A stretch of DNA of 64,000 nucleotides from Thermus thermamylovorans (GCF_004307015.1 NZ_SIJL01000001.1:214334-278333), one strand, 5' to 3'; shown: positions 7,678 to 16,922, counted from the stretch's first letter. Notes: a model not told the origin generated them from the sequence alone. Translations and numbers: made by a program.

Positions 7678-9090
7678 ATGCCCCGCTGGCACGCCGTCTA
7701 CCGCCGCTGGGTCCTGGCGCGGCACTACCGCTTTGCCCGGGAAGAGCTAGTCCCTCATTTTTTCGATGCCCTCACCGCCTATGCCCTGGAGCTCGCCCGC
7801 CTGGGCGTTCCCCGGGCCCAGGAGGCGGTGGCGGCCTTAAGACAGCTCCGGGCCCACCCCCTTCCAAGCTTCACGGGGGAGGCGGAGGACGTGTTCTTCT
7901 CCATCCAGGCCCAGCTCGCCGAGCACTGGGGGGAGGAGGTGGCGGGGGCGGTCAGGCGGGGGCTTTCCCGGAACGACCTGGACCTCACCGTGTTCCGCGC
8001 CTACCTCCGGGACAGGGTTTTGGCTCTCCTGGGGGATCTTTGGCGTTTCCGTCGGGTTCTCCTGCGGGAGGCCCAGGCCCACGCGGGGGTTCCCCTGGTC
8101 CTCAGCACCCACCACCGCCCCGCCCAGCCCACCACCCTGGACCACTACCTCCTGGGGGTGGAGGCCCTCTTCGCCCGCGACCACGGCCGCCTGCTCCGCG
8201 CCTTGGCCACCTTGAACCGCTCTCCCCTGGGGGCCAGCGCCCTGGCGGGAAGCCCTTACCCCGTGGACCGCAGGCGGCTTGCCGCCCTTCTGGGCTTCGA
8301 GGGGCCGGTGGAGAACACCCTGGATGCGGTGGCCGCAGGGGACTACGCCCTGGAGCTGGCCGCGGCCCTGGCCGGCTTGGGGGCGAGCCTTTCCCGCTTC
8401 CAGACTGACCTCCTCTCCTGGGCGGAGCGGGGAGCCTTCGTGGTGGGGGAAAGCCTGGCCCAAGGCTCCAGCTTCATGCCGCAAAAGCGTAACCCCGTGG
8501 TGCTGGAGCACGCCCGGGTCTACGCCGGGCGGCTCCTGGGGGATACGGCCTCCCTCCTCTTCCTCAACCACAACACCCCCTACACCGACCTGAACGACCA
8601 CTCCACCGGGGCCTTGGAATCCCTGGCCGGCCTTCTGGAAGCGGCGGAGGCCGCCCTCGAGCTCACCCGGGTGGCCCTGGAGGAAAGCCGCTTCGAGCCC
8701 GCCCTCCTGCTGGAAGAGCTCTCCCCGGAGGTCCTGGCCTCGGAGGCGGTGGACCTCCTGGTGCGCCAGGGAGTGCCCCTCGCCGAGGCCTACCGCCGGG
8801 TGCAGGGGGCCCTGCCCGGGGTCAGGCCGGAACTCCTCGGGGTGGAGCGGGAGGAGCTCATCGCCTGGATGGGCCTCGAGGGCTTCTTCGCCCGCCGGGA
8901 GGTCCTGGGGGGTGTGGGGCCCAAGGCCCGGGGGGAGGCCTTGGCCCGGGCCAGGAAGCGGCTCAAGGAAGACCGCAAGGCCTTAGCGGCCCTGCGGGCT
9001 CGGGTGCGCCTGGCCAGGCGCCTGCTGGCCAAGGGGCCTGAGGGTTTCCAGGCGGAGGAAGGCGGGAAGGCTACGGATCAGGAGGGGTAG
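7678..9090 (+). CDS. Argininosuccinate lyase-like protein (fumarase/aspartase superfamily)
   Basis: A 470-residue member of the class II fumarase/aspartase superfamily, closest in pattern to ArgH. It keeps the signature [11 protein letters not shown] near residue 265, the [17 protein letters not shown] block (ArgH: SRND...) and [18 protein letters not shown] (ArgH: THLQ.AQPVT). Substitutions in these blocks (SxHHRPAQ for THLQRAQ; QKRNP for QKKNP) and the absence of argG next door suggest a paralogue with another substrate rather than the arginine-pathway enzyme. A TAGCAT box ends six bases before the ATG, so the mRNA is probably leaderless. Its start region abuts the promoter of the divergent Liv operon, so the two may share control. 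The C-terminal ~20 residues are low complexity. Confidence 0.8.
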   Translation: MPRWHAVYRRWVLARHYRFAREELVPHFFDALTAYALELARLGVPRAQEAVAALRQLRAHPLPSFTGEAEDVFFSIQAQLAEHWGEEVAGAVRRGLSRNDLDLTVFRAYLRDRVLALLGDLWRFRRVLLREAQAHAGVPLVLSTHHRPAQPTTLDHYLLGVEALFARDHGRLLRALATLNRSPLGASALAGSPYPVDRRRLAALLGFEGPVENTLDAVAAGDYALELAAALAGLGASLSRFQTDLLSWAERGAFVVGESLAQGSSFMPQKRNPVVLEHARVYAGRLLGDTASLLFLNHNTPYTDLNDHSTGALESLAGLLEAAEAALELTRVALEESRFEPALLLEELSPEVLASEAVDLLVRQGVPLAEAYRRVQGALPGVRPELLGVEREELIAWMGLEGFFARREVLGGVGPKARGEALARARKRLKEDRKALAALRARVRLARRLLAKGPEGFQAEEGGKATDQEG

Positions 9091-9638
9091 GTAGAAGGCC
9101 AGGAGCCCCTGGGCCAGGAGGTCCAGGAGCAGGCTGTGCAAGCCCTCCGCCAAGGTTTTGGCGGCCAGGGTGAAGGCGGCCAAGGGTAGGGCCAAGCCCC
9201 AAAGCCCGGGTTGGAAGGCCAAACGCACCCGGTGCGGGAGGAGGTTTTCCAGGAAGAGGGCCATGGCCAGAGCAAACCACCATCCCCCTAAGCCCCAGAG
9301 GGCAGCGCCGAGGGGATGAAGGTTCTCCAGGTCCGCGGGGAGAAGGCCCGCCGCCTTGGCCCCTTGGAGGAGGGAGGGGGGTGCCGGGATCCCCACCCCC
9401 ACCGGGGCCAAGCCGACGAAGAAGCCGGGTGCCAGCTCCGGGGCTGGGGGTTCGTAGGCGTAGAGGCGGGCCAGGAGGTTGGCCCCTACCCAGAGGAAGA
9501 GGACGAGGCCCAGCCCCAAGAACGCGAGCATCCGGTAGAAGCCTTGGCGGCGGATACCGGCGGGATAAACCGGGTGCCGTTAGCGGTCTCGAAGGGCAGG
9601 CGCGTGCGGGTGAAGATCAGGTGGCTGCGGACGCTCAT
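8983..9638 (-). pseudogene. Remnant of a TDT-family (TehA-like) permease
   Basis: The longest open part (8983-9531) encodes about five membrane segments including [19 protein letters not shown], the conserved 'P.ff..laP.gvg' block of tellurite-resistance/dicarboxylate transporters. Just upstream, in a different frame (9556-9638), is [16 protein letters not shown], which matches the preceding conserved block of the same family (WFIPPVG). The frames join by a shift near 9550-9570, roughly 20 codons of the usual linker are missing, and the N-terminal ~130 residues are absent because galE-like ends at 9675. So this is a 5'-truncated, frameshifted copy. The 3' end overlaps the ArgH-like gene by 108 bases on the other strand. 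Family assignment is by motif memory. Confidence 0.65.
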
Positions 9639-9674
9639 ACCCCCCAGCATCAGAAGATAGGGATAGGGGGTATG

Positions 9675-10607
9675 TCAATGGGTACGGAAGTATTCCACGG
9701 TGAGCCGGATGCCCTCCCGGAAGCCCACCTGGGGCCGCCAGCCGTGGGCCAGGAGCTTGGCGGGGGAGAGGACGCTCCGCTCCAGATCCCCAGGGCGCGG
9801 GGGGGCGGGTTGCACGGTGGGGCTTTTCCCCGCGGCCTCGGCCACCGCCTCGAGGACTTCCTGGGTGGTGTGCCCCTCCCCCGTCGCCACGTTGTAGGTC
9901 CCTTCCAGGCCCTTGAGGGCCAGGTTGTGGGCCCGCACCACGTCGGCCACGTAGATGTAGTCCCGCACGCACCCCTCGTCCCCGGGGGTTCTCCTGGCGT
10001 AGAGGGTTACCGGTTCCCCTTGGAGTACCCTGTCCGCGAAGATGGCCACTACCCCGGCCTCCCCGTGGGGGTCCTGGCGGGGGCCGTAGACGTTGGCGTA
10101 GCGCAGGGAGACCCATTTGAGGCCGTAGTTTTGTCCATAGGCGGAGAGGTAGTGCTCAAAGGCGGCCTTGCCCGCGGCGTAAGGGCTTTTGGGCCTGGGG
10201 GGCCAGGCCTCCTCCGCCACTTCGCCCTCGGCCACCTCCCCGTAGATGGCCCCCCCGGTGGAGGCGAAGACCAGCTTCTCCGCCCCCCACCTGCGCATGG
10301 CCTCCAGGAGGTTCAAGCCGCCTAAAAGGTTCACCTCAAAGTCCAGGACGGGGTTTTCCACGCTCACCTTCACCGAGGCCTGGGCCGCCTGGTGGGAAAC
10401 GTGGGTGGGGCGGAACTCGCGGAAGACCCGTTCCACCCCGTCCCGGTCCCTGAGGTCCACTTTGTAGAAGTAGATGCCTTGGGGTACGTTTTCCCGCTTG
10501 CCCGTGGCGAGGTTGTCCAGCACGGCCACTTCCACGCCTTCTTCCACCAGGCTGTGGACGATGTGGCTACCGATGAAACCCGCTCCACCCGTCACCAGTA
10601 CGCGCAT
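9675..10607 (-). CDS. galE: NAD-dependent UDP-glucose 4-epimerase family protein
   Basis: Interconverts UDP-sugars at C4 if it is a true GalE. The 310-residue extended short-chain dehydrogenase has the NAD motif TGGAGFIGSH at the N-terminus, a Ser/Thr active-site region FASTGGAIYGE and the catalytic YxxxK as SPYAAGKAAFEHY. RYANVYGPRQDPHGEAGVV and GEGHTTQEVLEAV match the GalE/RfbB substrate-binding half. ATG 10607 is preceded by GGAGGTG. It stands alone between a redoxin gene and a permease remnant, about 30 kb from the polysaccharide locus. It could supply UDP-galactose or another epimerised sugar; specificity cannot be read from sequence. Confidence 0.85.
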   Translation of the reverse strand: MRVLVTGGAGFIGSHIVHSLVEEGVEVAVLDNLATGKRENVPQGIYFYKVDLRDRDGVERVFREFRPTHVSHQAAQASVKVSVENPVLDFEVNLLGGLNLLEAMRRWGAEKLVFASTGGAIYGEVAEGEVAEEAWPPRPKSPYAAGKAAFEHYLSAYGQNYGLKWVSLRYANVYGPRQDPHGEAGVVAIFADRVLQGEPVTLYARRTPGDEGCVRDYIYVADVVRAHNLALKGLEGTYNVATGEGHTTQEVLEAVAEAAGKSPTVQPAPPRPGDLERSVLSPAKLLAHGWRPQVGFREGIRLTVEYFRTH

Positions 10608-10632
10608 GGGGCACCTCCAAAAAACCCGGGCC

Positions 10633-10662
10633 AGTTTACCCGAAACCAGCCCGGTGGGTGAA
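10633..10662 (-). promoter_or_regulatory. Candidate promoter for the galE-like gene
   Basis: Minus strand -35 TTCACC (10657-10662), 18-base spacer, -10 TAAACT (10633-10638), about 25 bases before ATG 10607. Moderate match only. Confidence 0.45.
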
Positions 10663-10671
10663 GACTTGGGG

Positions 10672-11238
10672 TTAGCCGATCCTCACCTCGGGCTCGTTGC
10701 CGGGTCGCCACTTGATGGTGCAGCCGATGGCGGGGGCCTCCTTCAAGGGAGGCTCTTCTCCCTTGAGGAGGGCCTCGAGGGCCGCCTCCAGATCGTGGCT
10801 CTTCACCCCGGCGGGGTCCTTGGGGCTGTCGTTCACCCGGCCGTGGTAGCGGAGGAGCCTCCTTTGGTCAAAGAGGAAGACCTCCGGGGTGCGCAGGGCC
10901 CGGTAGGCCTTGGCCACCTCCTGGCTCTCGTCCAGGAGGTAGGGGAAGGGGATGCCGTGTTCCTCGGCGAAGGCCACCATCCCCTCCGGGGCGTCCTCGG
11001 GGTAGCGCTTGTAGTCGTTGGGGTTGATGCCCACGAAGGCCACCTGGCCCCGGTACTTTTCCGCCAGGGCCACGATCTCCCGGATGGAGCCCTTCACGTA
11101 GGGGCAGTGGTTGCACATGAAGACCACGGCCAGGAGGGGCTCCTGGAACTGGGAAAGCCGGTACCGCCCGCCCCGGGGGTCGGGGAGCTCGGCGTCGATC
11201 AGGGGGCTTTCCAGGGGAAGCTCGGGGTACTGCAGCAT
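10672..11238 (-). CDS. Thioredoxin-fold redoxin (AhpC/TSA-like, PRX_like1 type)
   Basis: A 188-residue thioredoxin-fold protein, probably a cytoplasmic thiol oxidoreductase or peroxidase-like redoxin. [11 protein letters not shown] holds the CxxC pair C42/C45; the phrase CNHCPYVK is typical of the PRX_like1 group of the AhpC/TSA superfamily. Also visible are [21 protein letters not shown] and [22 protein letters not shown], with the cis-proline loop in RTPEVFLFD. The ATG at 11238 is chosen because TATGAT ends six bases upstream, making a leaderless mRNA; longer readings to 11430 run through the divergent promoter region and antisense to the next gene. It shares a 67-base intergenic region with the P-type ATPase gene. 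Confidence 0.87.
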   Translation of the reverse strand: MLQYPELPLESPLIDAELPDPRGGRYRLSQFQEPLLAVVFMCNHCPYVKGSIREIVALAEKYRGQVAFVGINPNDYKRYPEDAPEGMVAFAEEHGIPFPYLLDESQEVAKAYRALRTPEVFLFDQRRLLRYHGRVNDSPKDPAGVKSHDLEAALEALLKGEEPPLKEAPAIGCTIKWRPGNEPEVRIG

Positions 11239-11244
11239 GGGGCC

Positions 11245-11273
11245 ATCATACCCCGGGCTGGTCCCTGGGACAA
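11245..11273 (-). promoter_or_regulatory. Leaderless promoter of the redoxin gene
   Basis: Minus strand -35 TTGTCC (11268-11273), exactly 17 bases, -10 TATGAT (11245-11250), then six bases to the ATG at 11238. Spacing and hexamers are good; the transcript would start at or within a base of the start codon. Confidence 0.7.
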
Positions 11274-11290
11274 TGGCCCCCGGCCCCTCC

Positions 11291-11299
11291 TGGTATCCT
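11291..11299 (+). promoter_or_regulatory. Extended -10 element of the P-type ATPase gene
   Basis: TGGTATCCT is an extended -10 (TGn plus TATCCT, 11294-11299) ending six bases before ATG 11306. No convincing -35 is present at 17 bases, which fits use of an extended -10. The transcript is predicted to be leaderless. Confidence 0.55.
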
Positions 11300-11305
11300 G
11301 GGCCC

Positions 11306-13738
11306 ATGCGCGGACTCTCTTCAGAGGAGGCCAAGCGCAGGCTAAAGGAGCACGGGCCCAACGCCCTTCCGGAAAAACCCCCGGAGCCCCTCTGGCGAAA
11401 GTTTCTGCGCCAGTTCCAAAGCCCTCTCATCTACATCCTCCTCTTTGCCCTGGTGGTGGATCAGGCCCTTTGGATCTACAAGGGGGCCCAGGGCATCCCC
11501 TTCGAGTCCCTGGCCATCCTGGCCATCCTCCTCCTCAACTCCGTGCTGGGCACCCTCCAGGAGAGCCGCTCTGAGCGGGCCCTGAAGCGCCTGCGCACCC
11601 TGGCGGAGCCCCAGGTGCGGGTGCTGAGGGACGGCCGCTTCCGCACCCTGAAGAGCCGGGAGATCGTTCCCGGAGACGTGGTCCGCTTGGAGGCCGGGGA
11701 CCGCGTGCCCGCGGACGGCCTCCTCCTGGAGGCAAGCGGGGTCCTCCTGGACGAGAGCGTCCTCACCGGGGAGAGCGTCCCCGTAGAGCGGGGGGAAGGG
11801 GAGGAGGTGCACGCGGGCACCCTCCTGGTGCGGGGCCGGGCCCTTGTGGAGATCACCCGTACCGGTCCCAAGAGCGCCATGGGCCGGATCGCCGGCCTGC
11901 TGGCGGAGATCGGAGGGGAGAAGACCCCCCTGGAAAGGCGTCTCAACGCCTTCGGCCACCAGGTGGCCCGGTACATCCTGGGGCTGGCCGTCTTCATCAT
12001 CCTGGGAGGTCTCCTCTTCCAAGGGCTAGAGCGGGCGGACGAGGTGGTCATCTTCGCCGTGGCCCTGGCGGTGGCCGCGGTACCCGAGGGGCTTCCCGCC
12101 GTCCTGACCCTGGCCCTGGCCCTGGGGGTGGAGCGCATGGTGCGCCGCAAGGCCCTGGTGCGCCGGTTGGCGGCGGTGGAGGCCTTGGGAAGCGTCACGG
12201 TCATCGCCACCGACAAGACGGGCACCCTCACGGAAAACCGCATGGAGGTGCAGGAGGTGGTGGGTCCGGACCCCGAGGGGATGCTCCTCGCCATGATCCT
12301 CTGCAACGACGCCGACCTGGAGGCGGGGGTGGGGGATCCCCTGGAGCTCGGCCTCCTCCGCTTCGCCGCTAAGCGCCTGGAGGTGAGGCGGGTGCGGGCG
12401 GAGTACCCCAGGCTCTCCGAACGGCCCTTCGACAGCGCTTGGAAGTACATGCGGGTCACCACCCCCGGGGGGAGCTTCCTCAAGGGGGCCCCGGAGGCCC
12501 TCATTCCCCGCCTGGGCCTTCCCCAGGAGGAGAAGGCCAGGCTCCTGGAAGAGGCCGAGGCCCATGCCCGCGAGGGCTACCGGGTCCTGGCCTTCGCCCA
12601 AGGGGAGGGGCAGCGGGAGGAGGGTCTGCGCTTCCTGGGCTTCGCCCTCCTTCTGGACCCGCCCCGGCCAGAGGTGCCGGGGGCGGTGCGGAAGGTGCTC
12701 CAGGCAGGGGTGCGGGTGGTGATGGTCACTGGGGACCACCCGGCCACCGCCTTGGCCGTCGCCCGCATGGTGGGCATCCCCGCGGAGACGGTGGCTACGG
12801 GGGAGGAGATCGCGGAGCTTTCCGACGAGGAGCTTCTGGAGGTGGACGTCTTCGCCCGGGTCAAGCCCGAGGACAAGTTCCGCATCGTCCAGGCCCTGCA
12901 GAAGGCAGGGGAGGTGGTGGCCATGACCGGGGACGGGGTGAACGACGCCCCGGCCCTGAAGCAGGCGGACGTGGGCGTGGCCATGGGACAGAGGGGCTCG
13001 GACGTGAGCCGGGAGGTGGCGGACCTCGTCCTTCTGGACGACAACTTCGCCACCATCGTGGCCGCCATCGAGGAGGGCCGGAGCATCTACGAGAACATCC
13101 AGAAGTTCATCCGGTACCTCTTCTCCACCAACGTCTCCCTGGTCCTCTTGGTCCTCTTCGGCTTAGGGTTGGCCCTGGCCCTGGGCCTTCGGGACAACGG
13201 GGCCCTCTTCCTGCCCCTCACCGCGGTGCAGCTCCTCTGGATCAACGTCATCGCCAACGGTCCCCCGGCCTTGGCCCTGGGGGTGGACCGCAACCCGGGG
13301 CTCATGGGGAGGCCTCCCCGTGACCCCAGGGAGCCCCTGTTGGACCGGGCGTCTTTGGCCTTCATCCTCCTCACCGGGGCGGTGAAGTCGGTGATGGGTG
13401 TCCTGGTCCTCCTGGGGGTCTACCTCCTGGGCAAGGGGCTTTTGGTGGCACGTACTGCGGTCTTCCTCTACGAGATCCTGGCCCAGCTCTTCTTCGCCTA
13501 TCCCTCGAGGCTCCTCAGGATCCATCCCCTGCCCAACCCCTGGCTCAACGCCGCCATCCTCCTGGGGGCTGCCCTGCAGGTACTCCTCATCTACTGGTGG
13601 GTGGGGCAGGCCTTCCTGGGTCTGGTGCCCCTCCAGGGCCCTGAGCTCCTGGTGGCCCTCTCCGCCGTGGCCCTCACCGGGGCCTTTGCCCTCCTGAGCC
13701 TGCCCCTGGTGCGGCGGCTGGCGGGGGGGAAGGGGTAG
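11306..13738 (+). CDS. Cation-transporting P-type ATPase (P2-like), ion uncertain
   Basis: An 810-residue membrane pump. Cation ATPase N-terminal domain, actuator motif LTGESVPV, phosphorylation motif [21 protein letters not shown] and the hinge [22 protein letters not shown] are all intact, so it should be an active P-type ATPase; about ten membrane segments. TM4 has the P2-type PEGLP. However, positions that bind Ca2+ in SERCA/PacL are changed: TM5 reads TNVSLV where those pumps have NVGEV (Glu replaced), and TM6 reads [10 protein letters not shown] where they have NxxTDGxPA (Thr-Asp replaced by Ala-Asn). So annotation as a Ca2+ pump is unsafe. Start at 11306 follows the -10 rule; longer readings overlap the divergent redoxin. 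The next gene, a CaCA antiporter, begins three bases after its stop. Confidence 0.88.
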   Translation: MRGLSSEEAKRRLKEHGPNALPEKPPEPLWRKFLRQFQSPLIYILLFALVVDQALWIYKGAQGIPFESLAILAILLLNSVLGTLQESRSERALKRLRTLAEPQVRVLRDGRFRTLKSREIVPGDVVRLEAGDRVPADGLLLEASGVLLDESVLTGESVPVERGEGEEVHAGTLLVRGRALVEITRTGPKSAMGRIAGLLAEIGGEKTPLERRLNAFGHQVARYILGLAVFIILGGLLFQGLERADEVVIFAVALAVAAVPEGLPAVLTLALALGVERMVRRKALVRRLAAVEALGSVTVIATDKTGTLTENRMEVQEVVGPDPEGMLLAMILCNDADLEAGVGDPLELGLLRFAAKRLEVRRVRAEYPRLSERPFDSAWKYMRVTTPGGSFLKGAPEALIPRLGLPQEEKARLLEEAEAHAREGYRVLAFAQGEGQREEGLRFLGFALLLDPPRPEVPGAVRKVLQAGVRVVMVTGDHPATALAVARMVGIPAETVATGEEIAELSDEELLEVDVFARVKPEDKFRIVQALQKAGEVVAMTGDGVNDAPALKQADVGVAMGQRGSDVSREVADLVLLDDNFATIVAAIEEGRSIYENIQKFIRYLFSTNVSLVLLVLFGLGLALALGLRDNGALFLPLTAVQLLWINVIANGPPALALGVDRNPGLMGRPPRDPREPLLDRASLAFILLTGAVKSVMGVLVLLGVYLLGKGLLVARTAVFLYEILAQLFFAYPSRLLRIHPLPNPWLNAAILLGAALQVLLIYWWVGQAFLGLVPLQGPELLVALSAVALTGAFALLSLPLVRRLAGGKG

Positions 13739-13741
13739 GGG

Positions 13742-14707
13742 ATGCTCTACCTTCTCTTCCTGCTGGTGGCCCTGGTGGTCCTCCTGGCCGGGCGGCAGGT
13801 GGCCTACTACGGGGATGTCTTGGCGGAGAAAACGGGCCTGGGACGCAGCTTCATGGGGCTCTTCCTGGTGGGGGTCACCACCAGCCTGCCGGAGCTTTTC
13901 CACGTGACCAGCGCCGCCCTTCAGGACCTCCCCGACATCGCCGTGGGCAACCTCCTGGGGGCCAGCATGGTGAACTTCCTCCTTCTCACCCTTCTGGACG
14001 CGGTGCACCCCCGTCCCCTCTCCGCCCGGGCAGGCCAGGGGCACGCCCTCAGCCTGGGGCTGGTGGTCCTCCTCCTGGCCACCGCCGGCCTGGGCCTCCT
14101 GGCGGAGGGGAACGGGGGTCGGGTGGGGCCCTTCGCCCTGGCCCTTCTCCCCCTTTACCTCCTGGCCCTCTGGCTTTCCTTCCGCTACGCCCGGCGCTTC
14201 CCCCGGGACCAGGCCCTAGAGGCCGAGGCCTACGAACGGGTGCCCTTGCGGACGGCCCTTCTCCGCTACGCCCTGGGGGCGGCCTTTTTGGTGGGGGCGG
14301 CGGTCCTCCTGCCGGGCCTGGCGGGGGCCATCGCCGAGGAGACCGGCCTGGGCCAGGCCTGGGTGGGCACCTTTATGGTGGGCCTGGTCACCACCCTGCC
14401 CGAGGCCACGGTGGTGGTGGCGGCGGCCCGCCTGGGGGCGGTGGACCTGGCCTTGGGGAACGCTCTGGGGAGCACCCTGTTCAACACCTTTCTCCTCTTC
14501 TACGCCGACCTCCTGGCTCCTGGGTCCCTTCTGGCCCAGGTGGCCCCCGGCCATCTCGTGAGCCTCTTGGTCCTCCTGGCCATGGCGGGGGCCGTGCTCA
14601 CCGGGCTCATGTACCAGAGCCTGAGGAAGCTTTGGGTGCTGGCCTACGACTCCTGGGCCATCCTGGCCCTGTACCTGCTTGCTGCCTACCTCTCTTTGGC
14701 CCGGTAG
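13742..14707 (+). CDS. Calcium/cation antiporter (CaCA superfamily, YrbG-like)
   Basis: A 321-residue membrane protein with two internally related halves, the mark of Na+/Ca2+ or cation/H+ exchangers. The alpha-1 repeat reads GVTTSLPELFHVTSAAL...DIAVGNLLGASMVNF and the alpha-2 repeat GLVTTLPEATVVVAAA...DLALGNALGSTLFN; both keep the acidic PE and the GN..G...N motif. About ten hydrophobic segments. ATG at 13742, with GTAGGGG just before it, begins three bases after the stop of the P-type ATPase, so the two are co-transcribed and likely handle the same ion or its counter-ion. Its 3' end overlaps the convergent universal stress protein gene by 22 bases. Confidence 0.88.
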   Translation: MLYLLFLLVALVVLLAGRQVAYYGDVLAEKTGLGRSFMGLFLVGVTTSLPELFHVTSAALQDLPDIAVGNLLGASMVNFLLLTLLDAVHPRPLSARAGQGHALSLGLVVLLLATAGLGLLAEGNGGRVGPFALALLPLYLLALWLSFRYARRFPRDQALEAEAYERVPLRTALLRYALGAAFLVGAAVLLPGLAGAIAEETGLGQAWVGTFMVGLVTTLPEATVVVAAARLGAVDLALGNALGSTLFNTFLLFYADLLAPGSLLAQVAPGHLVSLLVLLAMAGAVLTGLMYQSLRKLWVLAYDSWAILALYLLAAYLSLAR

Positions 14708-15132
14708 GGCACCACCAAGACGGGCTTCCTGGCCCGGCGCAGCACCTCGTGGGTCACGCTGCCCAAAAGCAGAAGGTCTAGCCCCGTGCGCCCGTGGGAA
14801 GCCAAGACCAGGAGGTCGTGCTCCTCCAAAAGCCCCCGGATGACCTCCGCCGCCCGACCCTCCCGGAGAAGGCTCCGGCAGGCCACCCCCAGGGCTTCCG
14901 CCTCCGCCTGGGCCCGAGCCAGGGCCTCCTTGGCGGCCTTTCTCTGCTCCTCTAGGAGCTGCCCGTAGTAGGGGAGGGTTTCTGGGCCCAGGAGGAGCCT
15001 GGGGCCCAGGGGTTCGAGGACGTGAAGGAAGGTGGCCTGGGCACCCAGCAGTTTGGCCAGCCGCAGGCCTTCCTGCAGCCCCTTTTCCGCTGCCTGGCTT
15101 CCGTCCGTGGGCAGGAGGAGGGTCCGGTACAT
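14686..15132 (-). CDS. Universal stress protein (UspA family)
   Basis: A 148-residue single-domain Usp. The N-terminal LLLPTDGSQAAEKGLQ and the ATP-binding C-terminal motif G-x2-G-x9-G(S/T), seen as SHGRTGLDLLLLGSVTHEVLRRA then PVLVV, indicate an ATP-binding Usp. It follows rnj by three bases on the same strand, so it is probably the last gene of the rnj transcript. The physiological role is unknown beyond the family's link with stress and starvation. Confidence 0.9.
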   Translation of the reverse strand: MYRTLLLPTDGSQAAEKGLQEGLRLAKLLGAQATFLHVLEPLGPRLLLGPETLPYYGQLLEEQRKAAKEALARAQAEAEALGVACRSLLREGRAAEVIRGLLEEHDLLVLASHGRTGLDLLLLGSVTHEVLRRARKPVLVVPYRAKER

Positions 15133-15135
15133 ACC

Positions 15136-16866
15136 TCAGCCTTCGATGACCACCGGCAGGATAACCGGGTCGCGGCCCGTGGCCTTCTTGAGGAACTTCT
15201 TCACCGGGTAGTAGATGTCGTCCCGGATGCGCTCCAAGGGCTTCTTCTCCCGCACGCCGTTGTGGAGGGCCTCGAGGGCCATGCGCTTCACCTCCCCAAG
15301 AAGCCTTTCCCCCGCCTTCACGAAGCCCCGGGAGACCACCTCCACCACCGGGTCCTTTCCCGCCAAGGCGGTGATGACCAGGATCCCCTCCTCGGCCATG
15401 TGGCGGCGGTCGGCCAGGATCTCCTCGGTGATGTCCCCCACCCCCAGGCCGTCCACGTAGAGGGTGCCCCAAGGCACTTCCCCGGCCTTCTCGAAGGTGG
15501 TGACCGTGAGGCGGTACAGGGCCCCGTTTTCCCCGATGAGGGTCCTCTCCGGGGGACGGCTCATGCCCTCGGCCAGCCACTTGAGGTTGGTCTGGTGGCG
15601 CACCTCCCCGTGCCAGGGGAGGAAAAAGCGGGGGGTGGTGAGGTTCAGGATGAGCTTGAGCTCCTCCTGGGATGCGTGGCCCGAGGCGTGCACCCGGTAG
15701 GTAGGGGGGTAAAGAACGTAGGCCCCCAGGGCGTAGAGGCGGTTGATCACCCGGTTCACCGCCTCCTCGTTGCCGGGGATGGGGCTGCTGGAGAGGATGA
15801 CCGTGTCCCCGGGCTTGATGGCCATGCGGGCGTGCCCCTCGAAGGCCAGCCGGTGCAGGACGGACATGGGCTGTCCCTGGCTCCCCGTGGCCAGGACCAG
15901 GACCTGGTGGTCGGGGAGGTCCCGGACCTCCTCCAGGGTGTAGAGGCGGTCCCGCACCTTGAGGTAGCCGAGCTCCAGGGCGATGCGGCTGAACCGGAGC
16001 ATGCTCCGCCCCTCCATGGCCACCTTCCGCCCGTACTTCTCCGCCGCCCAGATCACCGCCTGGATGCGGTGGATGTGGCTGGCGAAGGTGGTGACGAAGA
16101 CCCGGCCCGGGGCGCGGCCGATCACCCGGTCCAGCTCCTTGGCGATCTCCATCTCGCTCGGGGTGTAGCCTGGGCGCTCGGCGTTGGTGGCGTCGGCGAT
16201 GAGGAGCAAGACCCCTTCCGCCCCGGCCTGGGCCACCTTGGCCAGGTGGGAGACCCTGCCGTCGATGGGGGTGGGGTCCAGCTTGAAGTCTCCCGTGTGG
16301 ACGATGGTGCCGATGGGCGTGCGGATCACCACCCCGGAGTTGTCGGGAATGGAGTGGGTCATGCGGAATAGATCCAGGGTGAAGTACCGTCCCACCGGGA
16401 TGCGGTCGTCGGTGGAAACCTCCTTTAGGTTGAAGGCCCCGGGCCTTAGCCCAAACTCCTCCAGCTTGCCCTTCAGGAGACCCAGGGTCAGCCGGGCCCC
16501 GTAGATGGGCACATTGGATTCTTTCCCGAAAATCATGGGCAGGATGAAGGGGAGCCCCCCGATGTGGTCCTCGTGTCCGTGGGTCAGGACCCAGGCCCGG
16601 ATGAGGTGGCGGTTTTGGATCAGGTAGTCCACCCGGGGGATGAGGAGGTCCACCCCCGGCATCCCCTCGTCGGGGAAGGCCAGCCCTCCGTCCAGGACGA
16701 AGATCTCGTCCTTGAAGCGGAAGGCGGTGATGTTTTTGCCGATCTCCCCCATCCCCCCCAAGGGGATGATCTCCACGAAGTCCTGGGGACCGACGGCTTC
16801 TGGGGGGGCGCCCTCCTGGGGTCGCCTGCGCCGCCGCCGCCTGGGTTTACGTTCCGGGTTTTCCAT
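15136..16866 (-). CDS. rnj: Ribonuclease J
   Basis: A metallo-beta-lactamase/beta-CASP ribonuclease that trims RNA 5'-to-3' and can cut internally. At 576 residues it matches Thermus RNase J. The metal motif THGHEDHIGG (about residues 95-104), DGGLAFPDE, MTHSIPDNSGVVI and HTGDFKLDPTP supply the zinc ligands; the beta-CASP RNA-binding part has VFVTTFASHIHRI and SSSPIPGNE, and the RMMBL part has VHASGHASQEELK. The N-terminus has an Arg-rich run before the fold begins at about residue 28. ATG 16866 follows CAGGAGGCGT. It lies 81 bases downstream of pnp, separated by two hairpins, so exo- and endonucleases of opposite polarity are probably co-expressed. Confidence 0.95.
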   Translation of the reverse strand: MENPERKPRRRRRRRPQEGAPPEAVGPQDFVEIIPLGGMGEIGKNITAFRFKDEIFVLDGGLAFPDEGMPGVDLLIPRVDYLIQNRHLIRAWVLTHGHEDHIGGLPFILPMIFGKESNVPIYGARLTLGLLKGKLEEFGLRPGAFNLKEVSTDDRIPVGRYFTLDLFRMTHSIPDNSGVVIRTPIGTIVHTGDFKLDPTPIDGRVSHLAKVAQAGAEGVLLLIADATNAERPGYTPSEMEIAKELDRVIGRAPGRVFVTTFASHIHRIQAVIWAAEKYGRKVAMEGRSMLRFSRIALELGYLKVRDRLYTLEEVRDLPDHQVLVLATGSQGQPMSVLHRLAFEGHARMAIKPGDTVILSSSPIPGNEEAVNRVINRLYALGAYVLYPPTYRVHASGHASQEELKLILNLTTPRFFLPWHGEVRHQTNLKWLAEGMSRPPERTLIGENGALYRLTVTTFEKAGEVPWGTLYVDGLGVGDITEEILADRRHMAEEGILVITALAGKDPVVEVVSRGFVKAGERLLGEVKRMALEALHNGVREKKPLERIRDDIYYPVKKFLKKATGRDPVILPVVIEG

Positions 16867-16880
16867 ACGCCTCCTGTTCT

Positions 16881-16895
16881 CCCGGCGGAGCCGGG
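16881..16895. other. Small hairpin upstream of rnj
   Basis: CCCGGC-GGA-GCCGGG is a perfect 6-bp stem with a 3-base loop, just upstream of the rnj ribosome site. On the minus-strand mRNA it could limit access to the start or protect a processed 5' end. Confidence 0.5.
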
Positions 16896-16922
16896 GCTGT
16901 GGCCTGCCCGTGGGGTTCCCGT

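Noticed and set aside
7678..9090. Simple annotation as argH of arginine synthesis
   Set aside because: No argG or other arginine genes nearby and altered conserved blocks; kept as ArgH-like.
9640..9680. TTGACA on the minus strand as a promoter for the permease remnant
   Set aside because: The TTGACA contains the galE-like stop codon and the only -10-like boxes are 8 or 13 bases away, both wrong spacings.
11111..11305. Longer start for the P-type ATPase at 11111
   Set aside because: Would run antisense through the redoxin gene and through the promoter region; product of the extension is Ser/Gly/Arg-rich noise.
11306..13738. Simple annotation as Ca2+-transporting ATPase
   Set aside because: Two of the key Ca2+ ligand positions are changed, so the ion is left open.
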